Below, piece after piece: positions 54,494 through 64,000 of a DNA stretch of 64,000 bases. Origin of the DNA: Oikopleura dioica (taxonomy: Eukaryota; Chordata; Appendicularia; Copelata; Oikopleuridae). The notes under the pieces are model-generated. The model made no database searches. It saw only the letters and a program-made list of their open reading frames with translations, and was not told where the DNA came from. Location: assembly GCA_907165135.1 (NCBI GenBank), contig OU015570.1:1364001-1428000 (forward strand), given 5' to 3'. Numbering within the stretch: position 1 is the stretch's first letter; each line of letters opens with the position of its first letter. The position numbers and the translations under genes are program-made.

Positions 54494-56595
54494 TTAATAA
54501 TTTATCAAATGCGCATGTTGTTTTCGCCTTTGTTGTTTTTCCAAATCACGAATGGTGACCATTTTATGTTTTTGTTTTTGAATGAAATAAAAATAAAGCG
54601 CTAGAAATAAAAAGGCAAAAAGAGATATGGTAATAATATTATTAAGCTCGTTTTTATATCTAAAATAAAAAGTCTTATTTTTATCAATATGAGAAGTCGT
54701 ATAAGTGAGATTATGGTGCATCAAAATAGTACTATTTTCTAAATCATTTTCAAAGTTAACGACGATGTCATCGTAATTTTTCTGGATCTCTAGAAAACTC
54801 ATTATTTGGGTTCCACACTGAAGGTTCAATTTGTGATTCCACCTTCTTAATTTTGTTATCCCAACTGGGCTTAACGTTGCTTTCTCGAGTTTTTCTTTGG
54901 GAAAATGGCTTGGCTCTAATGGTGAGATCTTTGGGACTGTAAAATGGGAGATCCAAACATTGTCTTCTGACAAAACAAAAGCACATGGTTTCTTAAGGTG
55001 CATTTTCTCGAAGCATGATTCTAGCGATTTTGACTGTACAATTTCGTGAAAGCATTTTATTTTTTGATCGTTTATGTCTAATTGCTCGTAATTACAATAA
55101 ATTGAATCTAGATATTTTGGGCATTTATCGATATTGAATGTATATTCCTGGAAGCTAGCCACTATTTTTGGAACAAATGCTTTTCTAAAGACAAAATAAT
55201 CGTCACTTCGGTGGTCTGGGACAGGAATATTATTTATTCTTCTAGTAACGTCCATTTTCCACAATAACGGATGAGTAAATTCTATATAAAATTGAAGCAA
55301 AATTTTATTATGCGTTTTGGTTGCTGCAATGTTGACGAGTCGATAATTTTGGGAGTGGAAATATTTTTGGCAGCCAACCATAAGATTATTTTCGTTCATA
55401 CAGATTGATACAAGCTTCCTGTGAGCCAAATTTCCCGGTGTTTAACTTTGGATACTATTGATTATTTCAGTCACTTCAGTCCTAAAATTCGTGAAATGCT
55501 CAAAAATTATATTTCTAAAGTGGTTTTCAGTGATTGCTTCTATCAAGGAACATTCTTGTTGGATTAATTTGTTTAAAGAGACTTTATTATGATAGACGTT
55601 TTCCTGGAGATCTTCGATGTTTGATCTCTCATCGGCAATAATATTTTTCAAGTCTTTCGTTGATTGGTAATTCAAAAATGATGTTGACAGCGCTGCCAGG
55701 CTCAGAATGCTACCTAACCCGCGGGGTTTTCTATCCAAAACTGGAACAAAGGTTTTAACAGCTGTGATGTTATAAATAACGAATGAGAGACAGTTCCGAT
55801 TGTAGTCAAACTCGGCGGGGCCCATGCCGGGTTCGTGGCTTGTCTCAAACTCGAAAGTTACTGTTGGATTCTGAGATTGGGAATTCCCGAAAGGTAAGAA
55901 AAAATAGCTGTGTTCATCTTTTTCAGTCTCAAGAATGGCTTTTTCGTTATCTGATGCAAAAATTTGAATCGAATTTTTACGAAGTGAAGCTGTATTAAGA
56001 AGGACTGCGCCGGCTGGCTCTTGTAACTGGAGTGAGTAAGTCAACCGAATAGTCCCTTTGTCGGTGCTCTCCGACATTGTTCAAGTGGTGAATATCCTGA
56101 GGCTCTTATTTGATCAATAATTGAGTCCGAAGTTAGCGTTTTTCGACAATTTTCATTTACACAGATTGCGCTCTCGGAATTTTCTATGAGAATATCTTTA
56201 ATAACAATTTCTTTTTCATTTTCAAGAAGAGAGAGCTCGTTATTGATCAAATGACGGGCGGATACATCCTCCATGTGGATGTTCTCCAATTTTAGCCAAT
56301 GAGCGTAGTTACGGTTCATTTCGTGCTCATAGATTTTGCTCAGGTTTTTTCGAATATTAACGCAATTGTGCGTTTCCTCATTGAAATCAGTGAAGGGGGC
56401 ATTAATGTCGATCACGAAGGTGCGGCGGACCTCGTCGGAGATGAAGTAGGCGCCAGGGCCGTACTCGGATATCTCCAGTCCGCTTTTTATCGGATCGGCG
56501 CATGCAACTCTTATAAGAATGAAGGAGATGAAGATTCTACATCTTGTAATTGATCTTCTTCCGAGATCTGAGGTTGTAAGCTTTGTCTTCCTCAT
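54494..56595 (-). pseudogene. env: Envelope (F-like) gene of the Gypsy element, in three broken frames
   Basis: Frames 56041-56595, 55442-56077 and 54494-55429 follow each other on the minus strand and together have the length and layout of a retroelement envelope. The first has a hydrophobic N-terminal segment after MRKTKLTT (signal peptide). The second has a basic R-x-x-R type cleavage site (RKPR) followed at once by a small-residue hydrophobic stretch, as in F-type fusion proteins, then a heptad-like region. The third ends with a transmembrane segment (~residues 275-297) and a short basic tail. Two frame breaks lie near 56060 and 55435. Expected role: membrane fusion of env-bearing Gypsy (errantivirus-like) elements. 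Not functional as read. Confidence 0.7.
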
Positions 56596-57401
56596 TCTCG
56601 GAATCTTTTCTACGAATGTTGGTTCTGAGATTTTGGACGTCCAAGGGAGAGTTTGTGATGGGAGTTGGCTTGTCAGAATTTTCTATGATATCATGATTAG
56701 TATTAAAAAGTAAATTTTTCTTAGAACTTAGGGTCTCCCTATCTTCTGGAGTCATATCGATTTTGATTAAGTATCGTCGGTTTCGAATAAGCCTTGTGCC
56801 CAATAAAAGATGCTCAATATAATAAGCCGAAACTCCTCTTTTCTCCAAAATTTTGTATGGTCCCAGATTAACCTTTTTATGGGAATTAAGGACGTCCGTC
56901 TGATTCTTGAGAACCACTATTTCTCCTTCTTTCAGTTCATGAATTCTTTTATCCTTTATAAGAAATTTTTCGCGTTTTGCTCTTGCTAGTTCAAGGTGAT
57001 AATTGTCTAAAATCTCAACATATTGCAAGATGTCTTTAAAATTAACTGATTCTTCAGTAATTTTGAGAGAGCCAAAGTGGGTTGGAGGGTCGATATTTCT
57101 TGCGACCTGGGCTGGGGTTAGTCCCTTAAGCCCTTCTTTGCTCCGGTGGTTGTAAAGATTGCAACTCATTTGCACAACGAAATTTGCATCGCTAAATTTC
57201 AATTAGAACGTGAGTTATAAGGGGAAATGAGAGATCGATCGACATGCATGAAAGAAAGTGCTTCATGAACTGCGCAGTTAAGGAATTCACCTCCGTTATC
57301 TGAGACGAGTAAAGCTTGCCCTTGGCAGCCGAATTCACTGAGTAGCAATATAATCGCTGGAATGACATCCTGCTTTTTCTTTGACATGACTCTTCGAACA
57401 G
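56537..57401 (-). pseudogene. pol: Gypsy pol, 3' part: integrase core end and GPY module
   Basis: 57207-57401 encodes the second half of the integrase core, including LLVSDNGGEF (second catalytic Asp) and SPYNSRSN. A frame break at ~57200 leads to 56537-57202, with YNHRSKEGLKGLTPAQVARN, LGPYKILEKRG (GPY/F module) and AYNLRSRKK at the end. The region carrying the catalytic Glu, expected just after SPYNSRSN, appears deleted or lost at the break. The upstream half of the gene is at 63170-63953, separated by the 5.77-kb insertion. Confidence 0.8.
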
Positions 57402-57793
57402 CGTAATGGTTGGTGTATGTCGGTGCTACCAGACGGTTCGCCCCGAGGAAGAGTACACCTACGCGGACCTCGTGTTGAGTACAACTTAGTGCTTTCGCGT
57501 TATTCGCGCTGAGCGTACCTAACTCGAGGTAGAGAAACGGAAGTCCTGTTTTGGGCAAGTAAGAGATTGCCCCGGCTAACAGGTCTTTAGGTTTATCCTG
57601 TTCCTGGACCGCAGCTTCCTCCATCTTCTCCAACGCCGTCCAAGCCGCCGCTGTGATCGCCAAAGTCGTCACCGTGGTCGCACGCGTTTTACCTGAGAAG
57701 GTGGTTAACTGCTGTACAGAATAAACCAGTTTCGTAACGCCAGTTCTGGTCACGAGAGTGTTGATATTGCAGGTTTCGCAGGGGTAAATTACG
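57402..57793 (+). repeat. Left terminal direct repeat (5' LTR-like)
   Basis: 392 bp. The minus strand is open throughout, so it fuses in frame with both the inside of the element and the flanking integrase frame (a 57199-57936 fusion ORF). No TATA box is obvious. Confidence 0.85.
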
Positions 57794-57812
57794 TGGTGAC
57801 TGAAGTTCACAG
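57794..57812 (+). promoter_or_regulatory. Putative primer-binding site
   Basis: TGGTGACTGAAGTTCACAG immediately follows the left repeat. TGG at the repeat border is expected for pairing with a tRNA 3' CCA end. Which tRNA is unknown. Confidence 0.5.
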
Positions 57813-57910
57813 CAGGAGTTACCTGACTCTGTGTTGAGAACTTCGGGAACGGACCCCGCGCGGCCACATTATCAAACCTCGAGCCTTGCCGTTTATTGCA
57901 AGAAGCTACC

Positions 57911-59049
57911 ATGAATAATATGTTTCTCGCGCCCAAAGGGCACGAATTTTATACAGGGAAGGCTTTAGTCCCTTTAGCATTCACAAATAGTGATGCAGCA
58001 GTGCGTGATCGGAAAATCATTGCATGGAAGGATCACCTGGTGACAGTCGCCACGAACGACGTCCGGAAGTCCTTAAAGGACAATCGGTTTGTGGATCAAA
58101 TCGCTAACCTCCCCTTACATGGGGTGAGAATAATGGTGAGCTGCCGTCCACGGTAGGACGGTTATCGATACCGTCTACTCTCCAAGAGTTCGAACAATGG
58201 AGAGTAGCAGGTCGATACGCGGGACACCCGAAGTTGGAAAACGCGAAGTTGTCGGATAATGAAGACGGATTTGTCGACTTCAACGGTCAGACAGCCGCGG
58301 AGAGCGAAACCGCGTTTAAAGAACATCATTTTCCAGGTGTTAATTTGGCGTTGAAAAATTATTTCATTGTCCAAGCAGGCTTCACCAAATCCGCGTGCCA
58401 GGAAGCGCTGGATGTTCTCCGGCTGGTTTGCTCGACGATCTGCAATAATGTGGAGGACAGCTCCAAAGAGGACCTAAAAATGGTTACTGCATCAATCTAA
58501 ACCAATATGTCCGCATGATGATAAAGAATTTCTGTGGTAACGCGGGAAAAAATGATTTTTGAGCTTTATAAAGTATCTACGCATCCTTGGAAGGGGCGAA
58601 TTGAGCCACGTTAAAACAGGCACACTTTATGAGGTCTCAAAAAAGGTATTTAAGAAGGTGATGACCGATAACGCGGTAGTAGCTGGACGATTCCCGAAAG
58701 GGACGCCGATGACTGTGTCTATCTTTCGCGAACAATACTGTACAACTCCGTATAAATTTGGCCCTCTGGCAGAATATTTCCTGTTGGGTTTGTGTACACT
58801 TGGGGTGCATGAATCCAAGTGGAAAGAAATCCTGGAGAAAATTTGTGTAAAAGAAACATTGAGTTCCGCGAGATGGATGGACGCGACATCATCTGCGAAA
58901 AGAAGCTTTTCCTGGATGAGTTAGAGAAGGCAAAGCAGTCTACTTCTCACGTAGAGTTAAGTCAGATAGAAGTCGCGTTGGATGTTGACGATGGAGGGGA
59001 CTTCAAATGCGCTGGAAGGTACAAAACAACGAATGCTAAAAATTTTTAA
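57911..59049 (+). pseudogene. Gene A: Gag-position protein of the element, frame-interrupted
   Basis: ATG 57911 (MNNMFLAPKGHEFYTGKAL) is the first gene after the putative PBS. Coding runs for ~380 codons but changes frame near 58128 (GGGG), 58480 (AAAAA), 58556 (poly A/T) and 58850. A 48-bp hairpin-bearing stretch (58158-58205) could instead be an intron. Recognisable segments include FEQWRVAGRY..., ALKNYFIVQAGFTKSACQEA and KFGPLAEYFLLGLCTLGV. Helical, no zinc knuckle, no catalytic motif. By position it would be capsid/Gag; no homologue recognised. The element is young, so homopolymer sequencing errors may explain part of the breaks. Confidence 0.5.
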
Positions 59050-59231
59050 ATGAAATTTAGAACCACGCGATGTATAAGAAGCAATCAAGGATACGCGCCT
59101 CGAAATTATAAATGGTCCGCGGGGAATTATCTTCCTGTTGAGTTCAATTAATCTAAGCAAAGAAAAAGCCCGTTCACGTAGCGAGAAAACGCGTAATAAA
59201 AATAAATTAATTCAGACCTCATACGCGCAAT

Positions 59232-59334
59232 GAACATGAACGTGGACGGCCGAAAGGCGTTAAAGAAGCAGGAAGAAAAGGCCAAGACGCGGAGCGAGGA
59301 AAAGCAGCGCGCCCTTAAATGTAAACGCGAAGGT
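59232..59334 (+). CDS. Short Lys/Glu-rich exon
   Basis: NMNVDGRKALKKQEEKAKTR then SEEKQRALKCKRE, ending at GTTAGT, a possible donor. May be the last part of gene A or an exon of C. Too short to be certain. Confidence 0.3.
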
Positions 59335-59424
59335 TAGTTCAAAAATCTTTTATTCTTAATCAAGTGAAACGGTGGATTCAGTACTAATGTAGTAACTGCG
59401 AACAGTACACAGTAAGAGAGTTAA

Positions 59425-59830
59425 ATGACACATTTAGAAGATGATGCAGACGCGGAATACAAATTCGCGCAACCAATAAAACGTTCGCGAGCGCGGAGAG
59501 GACAGTTACGAGCGGCGGAATGGGCGAAGAAACATTTCGGTGTATCCCAAGGAAGGGATGAGCTAGCAGGTTTACTCGATAGCGCGGTAACGGCCAAAGC
59601 CACCAAGAGGGCTGGGCAAATCGCGGTATTGCTGCTGCTGACGCTCGACAGCACGGCTACCAGGCCATCGGAGATTGGCTTGCACGCGGCGGTCCAGGGG
59701 TGGAACATTCTGCTCCAGCTGAGAAAAAGGACAGCGGTCCATCGAAGCCCCGGCGGCCAACATGGATGATAAATGTCGCGTGCCCAAAAACGCTTCGATC
59801 GTGGGGAAAGGGGAAAGATACGAGCGTGCC
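59425..59830 (+). pseudogene. Gene C: basic/Pro-rich protein, frameshifted
   Basis: Starts at ATG 59425 (MTHLEDDADAEYKFAQPIKR), directly after an in-frame stop, and reads well to about 59575. From there the convincing sequence is in another frame (QSHQEGWANRG...YQAIGDWLARGGPGVEHSAP, then EKKDSGPSKPRRPTW). A single indel near 59580 explains both. Basic, Pro/Gly-rich tail; may be a nucleocapsid-type part of Gag. Opposite-strand frame 59421-59867 is judged a shadow. Confidence 0.45.
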
Positions 59831-59881
59831 CTAGAAGGTTAAAAATAAATGGCCGAGCTAGGAGCAAAGAAATTTACCGGC

Positions 59882-61261
59882 TTAAGAGAATGTGTCGCGT
59901 GGGAAATATTTGAGTTCTTCGTTTCCACGGCGGACCCGGGTGATAAGGGGCTTGTAGATGCCAGCATCGCGAATGAATTGGAGGAGTAAACGCCAGATTC
60001 CGTGGTAGAGAGCGAAGTCCGGGCTGGCGTAAACGGCGATGAGATAATAAGCACCAGCCGCGTAATAAGTGTACTGCTCATTCTTAAATAAGGTCATAAG
60101 TCGCGAGTCGAGGCGATCAAGCAAAAGACACCGCCGTCTGATGCGAAGAAAATCGGCTTCACGGGATCAAAAAGTAAGTTACCTCTCCCATGAACGAATG
60201 AGTGACGTTGTTATTGTAAAAATAGCAGGCGAGCATCTTCAGCAAGGAGAGAGCAGGGAGAGGAAGGAGCTGAGCGCGATTTTTAAGATTAAACGCGAGA
60301 AGCTCTAAAGAGTGATGTTTAAAAATTCTTTAGGTCGTAAAATGGAACTCACTGTAAGAGTTGTCGTGAGGGAAGACCGTAAATTCTCCGTGGTCGAATC
60401 TCTGACCGCCATCACCCGAGAAGATGGAATCGCCAACAACGGATTTAATCGCGGTAAGAATAATTGCTTGGGGCGAACCCGGGATGCGGAGCTGATCCCG
60501 GTCGAAGAGCAGTCGGACAGAAACGCGATTCTGATCGACATCGGGGTTGCGGTTGCAAGCAGCCACGCGCTAGAAAATAGTTTAGAATGAGGACAGTTAA
60601 TGAATAATTTACCGCGTAGAAAAACTGGCTCCAAAGCAAAAAGATGAGCCAGGGGTTCTGCCCGCGGAAAGAGTAGGCAGTAGCTTCAGCAGGATAGGCC
60701 TCAGCGATATGCCGGGGAATACATTTGAGTTCAAAGGAACAGGGCCCAGCTAGGACCCAGTACTTGATCAGCGAAACAACGGTCAAGGTGGCCCACCGGG
60801 CCAGCCGCTCCAAGAATCCGCGTCGAAATTTCACCTGAGCATCGCGTGGAACCTGAGCATCAGGGACCTGGTACATAGCAGAGTCCATAGCAAGGACCAG
60901 GCCATGAACAGCTTGTTTATTTGAGCCTCTAGTGGGGAGCCGGAAATCAACAGGGACGACAACATCTCGGCCCTCAACGCGAAATCGGAGGCGGAGCTGA
61001 AGGCTACCGCGCTGAATTTCTTCGTCTTTGACGCGGGTGAGCAGGATTTCGTCGAGGGCTTTCCGGCCAACAATCTGGTCGTGAACACCAGCTCGGCGGA
61101 AAACAATGCGCGCACCGGGAGCCCCATGATCGTACTCAAATTTAGAAAGCGCGGAGGAGTATTCGCGTGGTTGCCCGTTCCGAGTTGCTTTAGATTGCGC
61201 GATCAGGCGACGCACCCCGTCAATTCGGCCAACAGACGCATCGACGAAAGTGTCGTAGTTT
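59882..61261 (-). CDS. Gene D: four-exon gene on the strand opposite to the element
   Basis: Minus-strand exons 60613-61261, 60353-60569, 60183-60304 and 59882-60137. Introns 60570-60612 (GTAAATTATTC...TTTTCTAG), 60305-60352 (GTGAGTTCC...CTCTTTAG) and 60138-60182 (GTAACTTAC...GCATCAG) have GT-AG ends; the first two joins are in phase, the third is not. The product (~410 residues) includes LRFRVEGRDVVVPVDFRLPT, YWVLAGPCSFELKCIPRHIA, RVSVRLLFDRDQLRIPGSPQ and ends EELKYFPRDTFS. An exon upstream of 61261 is likely (acceptor ACTTTTTAG). A diverged copy is D' at 25.3 kb. Function unknown. Antisense placement explains how introns could survive retrotransposition. Confidence 0.6.
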
Positions 61262-61395
61262 CTAAAAAGTATTTTTAGTTATGGATGAGTGAACGCGGAT
61301 TCGAAGATCAAACAACGCGAGATTGGCATTTGAAATTACTGTCATCAGAAATTTAGAAAATCAGTGGTATTTTAAGCTCTCAAAATAAATTAAGA
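61262..61395. promoter_or_regulatory. Divergent region between D and E
   Basis: About 130 bp of AT-rich sequence between head-to-head genes. No clear TATA box. The D'/E' pair has the same arrangement with ~225 bp. Confidence 0.35.
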
Positions 61396-62745
61396 ATGGC
61401 AGAAAAAGGAGTCCCTCAAATGGACACCGATCGACCGGGAAGTTTTCTCGACATTAACGCGAAAGGAAACGAAAGCCAGCCGCGAAATATGTTTGGCAAT
61501 GAATCCCGGTTGATGTCAGCCAGCCAATCACGCGCTGCCATTCAGGCAGACATCGAGGATAACAGCCGCGAGGCAGTTATAAATTTACGGATTGGAGTGC
61601 GTCTGAACAAGTTCATCGACATCCTGAAAAACGTGAAGGAATTCAAGCTAAACGAAAACGACAGAGAAGTCGCGGCGTTTTTGACTAGCTTGGAGGCGAC
61701 AGTGAAAAACGTTGCCGCGGGGGAAGAAAACGCGCTGTTCCTCGAGGAAGAGGTAATAATAACCAACAAATTAAAAAAAGCTTACTTGATAATTTCAGAG
61801 ATGGAATAAGCAGCTCTCCGTTGCCTTTCGCTTGCTGACATTGCGCGCGTCGAGGTAAGTGTTTCTGAAATAAGTACGTCAAATTCAGAAATAGGAGTTG
61901 AGGTAACTAGAATGATCCAAAATTTAGGGATTTACTCACCGCGTGGCTAGAGGCACCGAACCGCGTCAATATGTACTGCTCTCACCTGTACGTGGAAACG
62001 GACCCGTTTAGTCCCAGGAACAGCGGGTTCAGGATTCGTTTAGCTCGCGTGGAAGGTGGTTCGGCTGGTCTGAAAAAGCTTATTGCTCAAACAATGGCTG
62101 AAGTTAGTCCTGAGGACATCGTGGACCACGCTTTATACTGCGGAAAACAGCTCTTGGGCGCGATCGCACCGTCATGGGTAAGTGAACAGTTGATATTTAT
62201 CAGCCGGCCGCGTCAGATGTTATGAATCGGTCGAGCGCCCGGGGAAGATATGTCACGCGTGATAGAGTTTTAAGATCGACCCGCCGCTGAGCGGAACGCC
62301 GAGCGAAGACGAAATCGCGGAATGGGTGGCCAGAGTCAACCAGGAAACGATCAAAACGCGAGAGGGGGCCTTGGAATTCATAAGCCAGCTCGAAGGGATG
62401 AAAAACTGGTCTATTGATCAGACGATCTCCTACCTGAGGAATTGGTCGGAGAAGGCGAAGCTCACCAACGTCTTCGCGCTGGACCACCAAAGCGAAACGC
62501 CCATCATAACGATCCAGAATAACGGAGAACTTAGAGCTTTGGGAATACGATGGAGCCAGGAAAATAACCGTTACCAGGTGGAGCGCGTGAGAAAGCCCAA
62601 CTGGTGCTACAATTGGCGCGTAGTAACGGAAGGCCGGAACTTGGGCGAAGCAGACGGAGGTTTCCGCCCACCAAACGCGTACAAACGACCAGCTCCTTCG
62701 CGACCCGGCTACGGAAAACGCGGTAGAGGTGGAATGCGCCGCTAA
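61396..62745 (+). CDS. Gene E: four-exon gene, RGG-tailed protein
   Basis: Exon 1 61396-61752 (119 codons, MAEKGVPQMDTDRPGSFLDI), intron 61753-61798 (46 bp, GTAATAATAACC...AATTTCAG), exon 2 61799-61854 (RWNKQLSVAFRLLTLRAS), intron to ~61950, exon 3 ~61951-62177 (...VETDPFSPRNSGFRIRLARV...), intron 62178-62265 (GTAAGTGAAC...GTGATAG), exon 4 62266-62745 (SFKIDPPLSGTPSEDEIAEW...). Joins 1-2 and 3-4 are in phase; join 2-3 needs a 2-nt shift from the GT/AG sites. The C-terminus is Pro/Arg/Gly-rich, ending GYGKRGRGGMRR. About 370 residues, probably RNA-binding (inference). It ends 29 bp before the right terminal repeat. Confidence 0.65.
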
Positions 62746-62761
62746 AGGTATACACTTCGAT

Positions 62762-62774
62762 AAAATGTGGGGGA
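62762..62774 (+). promoter_or_regulatory. Putative polypurine tract
   Basis: AAAATGTGGGGGA directly abuts the right terminal repeat, the expected place for the plus-strand primer of an LTR retrotransposon. Confidence 0.5.
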
Positions 62775-63166
62775 CGTAATGGTTGGTGTATGTCGGTGCT
62801 ACCAGACGGTTCGCCCCGAGGAAGAGTACACCTACGCGGACCTCGTGTTGAGTACAACTCAGTGCTTTCGCGTTATTCGCGCTGAGCGTACCTAACTCGA
62901 GGTAGAGAAACGGAAGTCCTGTTTTGGGCAAGTAAGAGATTGCCCCGGCTAACAGGTCTTTAGGTTTATCCTGTTCCTGGACCGCAGCTTCCTCCATCTT
63001 CTCCAACGCCGTCCAAGCCGCCGCTGTGATCGCCAAAGTCGTCACCGTGGTCGCACGCGTTTTACCTGAGAAGGTGGTTAACTGCTGTACAGAATAAACC
63101 AGTTTCGTAACGCCAGTTCTGGTCACGAGAGTGTTGATATTGCAGGTTTCGCAGGGGTAAATTACG
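62775..63166 (+). repeat. Right terminal direct repeat (3' LTR-like)
   Basis: 392 bp, near-identical to 57402-57793; same CGTAAT/ATTACG ends; followed by the duplicated CAG. Confidence 0.85.
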
Positions 63167-64000
63167 CAGAGAGATGAAGAGAGAAGTCATCGAGCAAGGT
63201 AAGGTAGTGGAGGAGTTTGTCTCCAACTGTGAGCTCGATGAGATCGACAAAAACTTTTGTATAGCATGCGTGAGAAGGTTTAAATGAAACGATGTCCTTT
63301 TTAGACTTAAATCTAGATGGCTGGACTATATTACAGTAGAGGCAGCCTCCAACTGCTTCTGCGATCGCTTGTGTCTTGTTTTCCAGCCAGATTGGCTCTG
63401 TTTTGAGCTTCTCTTCGATCGGTGCCTTGCCTGAATGGGCTGTGGCCACATGGTAAAAATTGACAAAATCCTTCGTGAGGGATTTTGGAATGATCGCGAG
63501 AAGATCACCTCTTTTAGTCGAGCGATATAGTAAGCCGTTATGCAATCTGAAAATAGTTTTGTCGATAGTCACTGATGATTTTTTGTGAAGCTTCTCACGA
63601 ATTTTCGAAAATTTATCAGACATCATCTGATGTTTTTTGATGGTTTCAATATCCACCACTGGTCGTTGTTGGCGGAAAATTTGTGTATTGAGCTGATTGA
63701 GAGTTTTATGCTCTTTAGTTATATTTTCAGGGTCAAAGAACCTTTTCTTGACCTTTCCGATTTCAAGGACAGGTAACCTGGAGAGTGCATCGGCGACCCC
63801 TATGAGCGGGTGCTCGCCTGGGATATAATGGACCGTACAAAGCGGATATTCAAGAAGCCTAGAAAAAGCAAGTCGCACTCTGCTGCTACCGGAGGTCTTC
63901 AGTTTGCACGAGTGCTTGGCACCTTCCAGGGACTTATGATCGCAAAGAAGCATAAATGGTCGGTCTTTTGGGATAAGATCCTCAAAAGCCTTAAGGCAAT
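63167..64000 (-). CDS. pol: Gypsy pol, RNase H end and integrase N-terminal half
   Basis: The minus-strand frame enters from beyond the window. LLCDHKSLEGAKHS... and EHPLIGVADALSRLP are the end of the Ty3/Gypsy RNase H region. Then comes integrase with the zinc-binding HHCC module (YHVATAH and CLYC) and the first catalytic Asp region (TKVFVDLIELTVGDKLL). The frame reaches LDDFSLHLS and is cut by the 5.77-kb element; it resumes at 57401. The 5' LTR, gag and RT should lie to the right of the window. Confidence 0.85.

Larger units (their letters stand above)
57402..63166 (+). mobile_element. 5,765-bp element with 392-bp terminal direct repeats, inserted in Gypsy integrase
   Basis: Terminal direct repeats 57402-57793 and 62775-63166 are almost identical (one substitution noticed), so insertion is recent. 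Each starts CGTAAT and ends ATTACG. Flanks show a 3-bp duplication, CAG at 57399-57401 and 63167-63169; removing the insert plus one CAG restores the integrase frame. TGGTGACTGAAGTTCACAG right after the left repeat fits a tRNA primer site, and AAATGTGGGGGA before the right repeat fits a polypurine tract, implying an LTR retrotransposon on the plus strand. But the ends are not TG...CA and no RT, RNase H or integrase is seen inside. It carries frames A and C, gene D (opposite strand, introns) and gene E (introns). Confidence 0.8.

Noticed and set aside
59421-59867. 148-codon minus-strand ORF antisense to gene C
   Set aside because: Low-complexity Ser/Ala/Pro translation typical of a shadow frame; the plus frame has a Met after an in-frame stop and protein-like sequence.
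60831-61139. Plus-strand reading of the 60.3-61.3 kb interval (e.g. 60312-60590 and 61081-61278) and the other minus frame 60831-61139
   Set aside because: The minus-strand frame of gene D is open for over 200 codons, is joined by two in-phase GT-AG introns and resembles D'; the other frames have stops and no partner exons.
62200-63126. 308-codon minus-strand ORF across gene E exon 4 and the right repeat
   Set aside because: Its left two-thirds is antisense to the spliced, E-family-supported exon; only the repeat part is noted as a finding.
1-64000. tRNA or rRNA genes
   Set aside because: No cloverleaf with A/B boxes and no rRNA block was recognised by eye; a covariance-model scan would be decisive.

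Overview
The window is eukaryotic, repeat-dense DNA from a small-intron invertebrate genome. Evidence: GT-AG introns of about 37-60 bp, TATA boxes, AATAAA signals, fragments of metazoan genes (a CaM-kinase II-like kinase, a DRG-type GTPase, RING E3 ligases), and many LTR retrotransposons and TA-flanked MITEs. An env-bearing Ty3/Gypsy element and very short introns would fit a larvacean tunicate, but that is inference; nothing here fixes the species.

Layout. 1-5.94 kb: a GC-rich repeat, then a decayed LTR element (partial 5' LTR, PBS, tandem-repeat leader, Gag-like ORFs, 3' LTR). 6.9-9.3 kb: small uncertain genes and a MITE. 9.4-24.6 kb: mostly nested inverted-repeat elements, a second LTR with PBS, transposase remnants and a duplicated exon. 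25.3-34.2 kb: a gene-dense, GC-richer locus with a divergent pair D'(-)/E'(+), a spliced 116-aa gene F(-), a ~1,500-codon frame G(+) and a 365-aa protein H(+). 34.3-38.9 kb: gene fragments with introns (DRG GTPase, Ulp1/C48-like protease, CaMKII-like kinase, ankyrin exon) mixed with repeats. 39.3-43.5 kb: an inverted copy of the first repeat, MITEs and a small spliced gene. 43.9-44.5 kb: third E-family copy (E''). 45.6-52.0 kb: an acidic TATA-driven gene and two zinc-ribbon/RING genes, one of them a clean five-exon model of 342 codons. 54.5-64 kb: a Ty3/Gypsy element on the minus strand (pol and a broken env), split inside its integrase by a 5,765-bp young element with 392-bp terminal direct repeats.

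Main result. The 5.77-kb insertion has direct terminal repeats (CGTAAT...ATTACG ends), a 3-bp CAG target duplication, a PBS-like and a PPT-like site, but no recognisable polymerase. It carries a Gag-like frame A, a frame C, a spliced gene D on the opposite strand and a spliced gene E whose product ends in an RGG-type tail. The D/E divergent pair recurs, diverged, at 25.3-27.4 kb next to large unknown genes, and E recurs again at 44 kb. Two of the three E copies hold an almost identical ~150-bp intron sequence that the third lacks, which looks like an introner-type mobile intron. Together these suggest an undescribed family of multigene mobile or virus-derived elements. Many otherwise good frames carry one in-frame stop or a homopolymer frameshift, so decay and assembly indels must both be considered. 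Comparisons were made by eye; no database search was possible.
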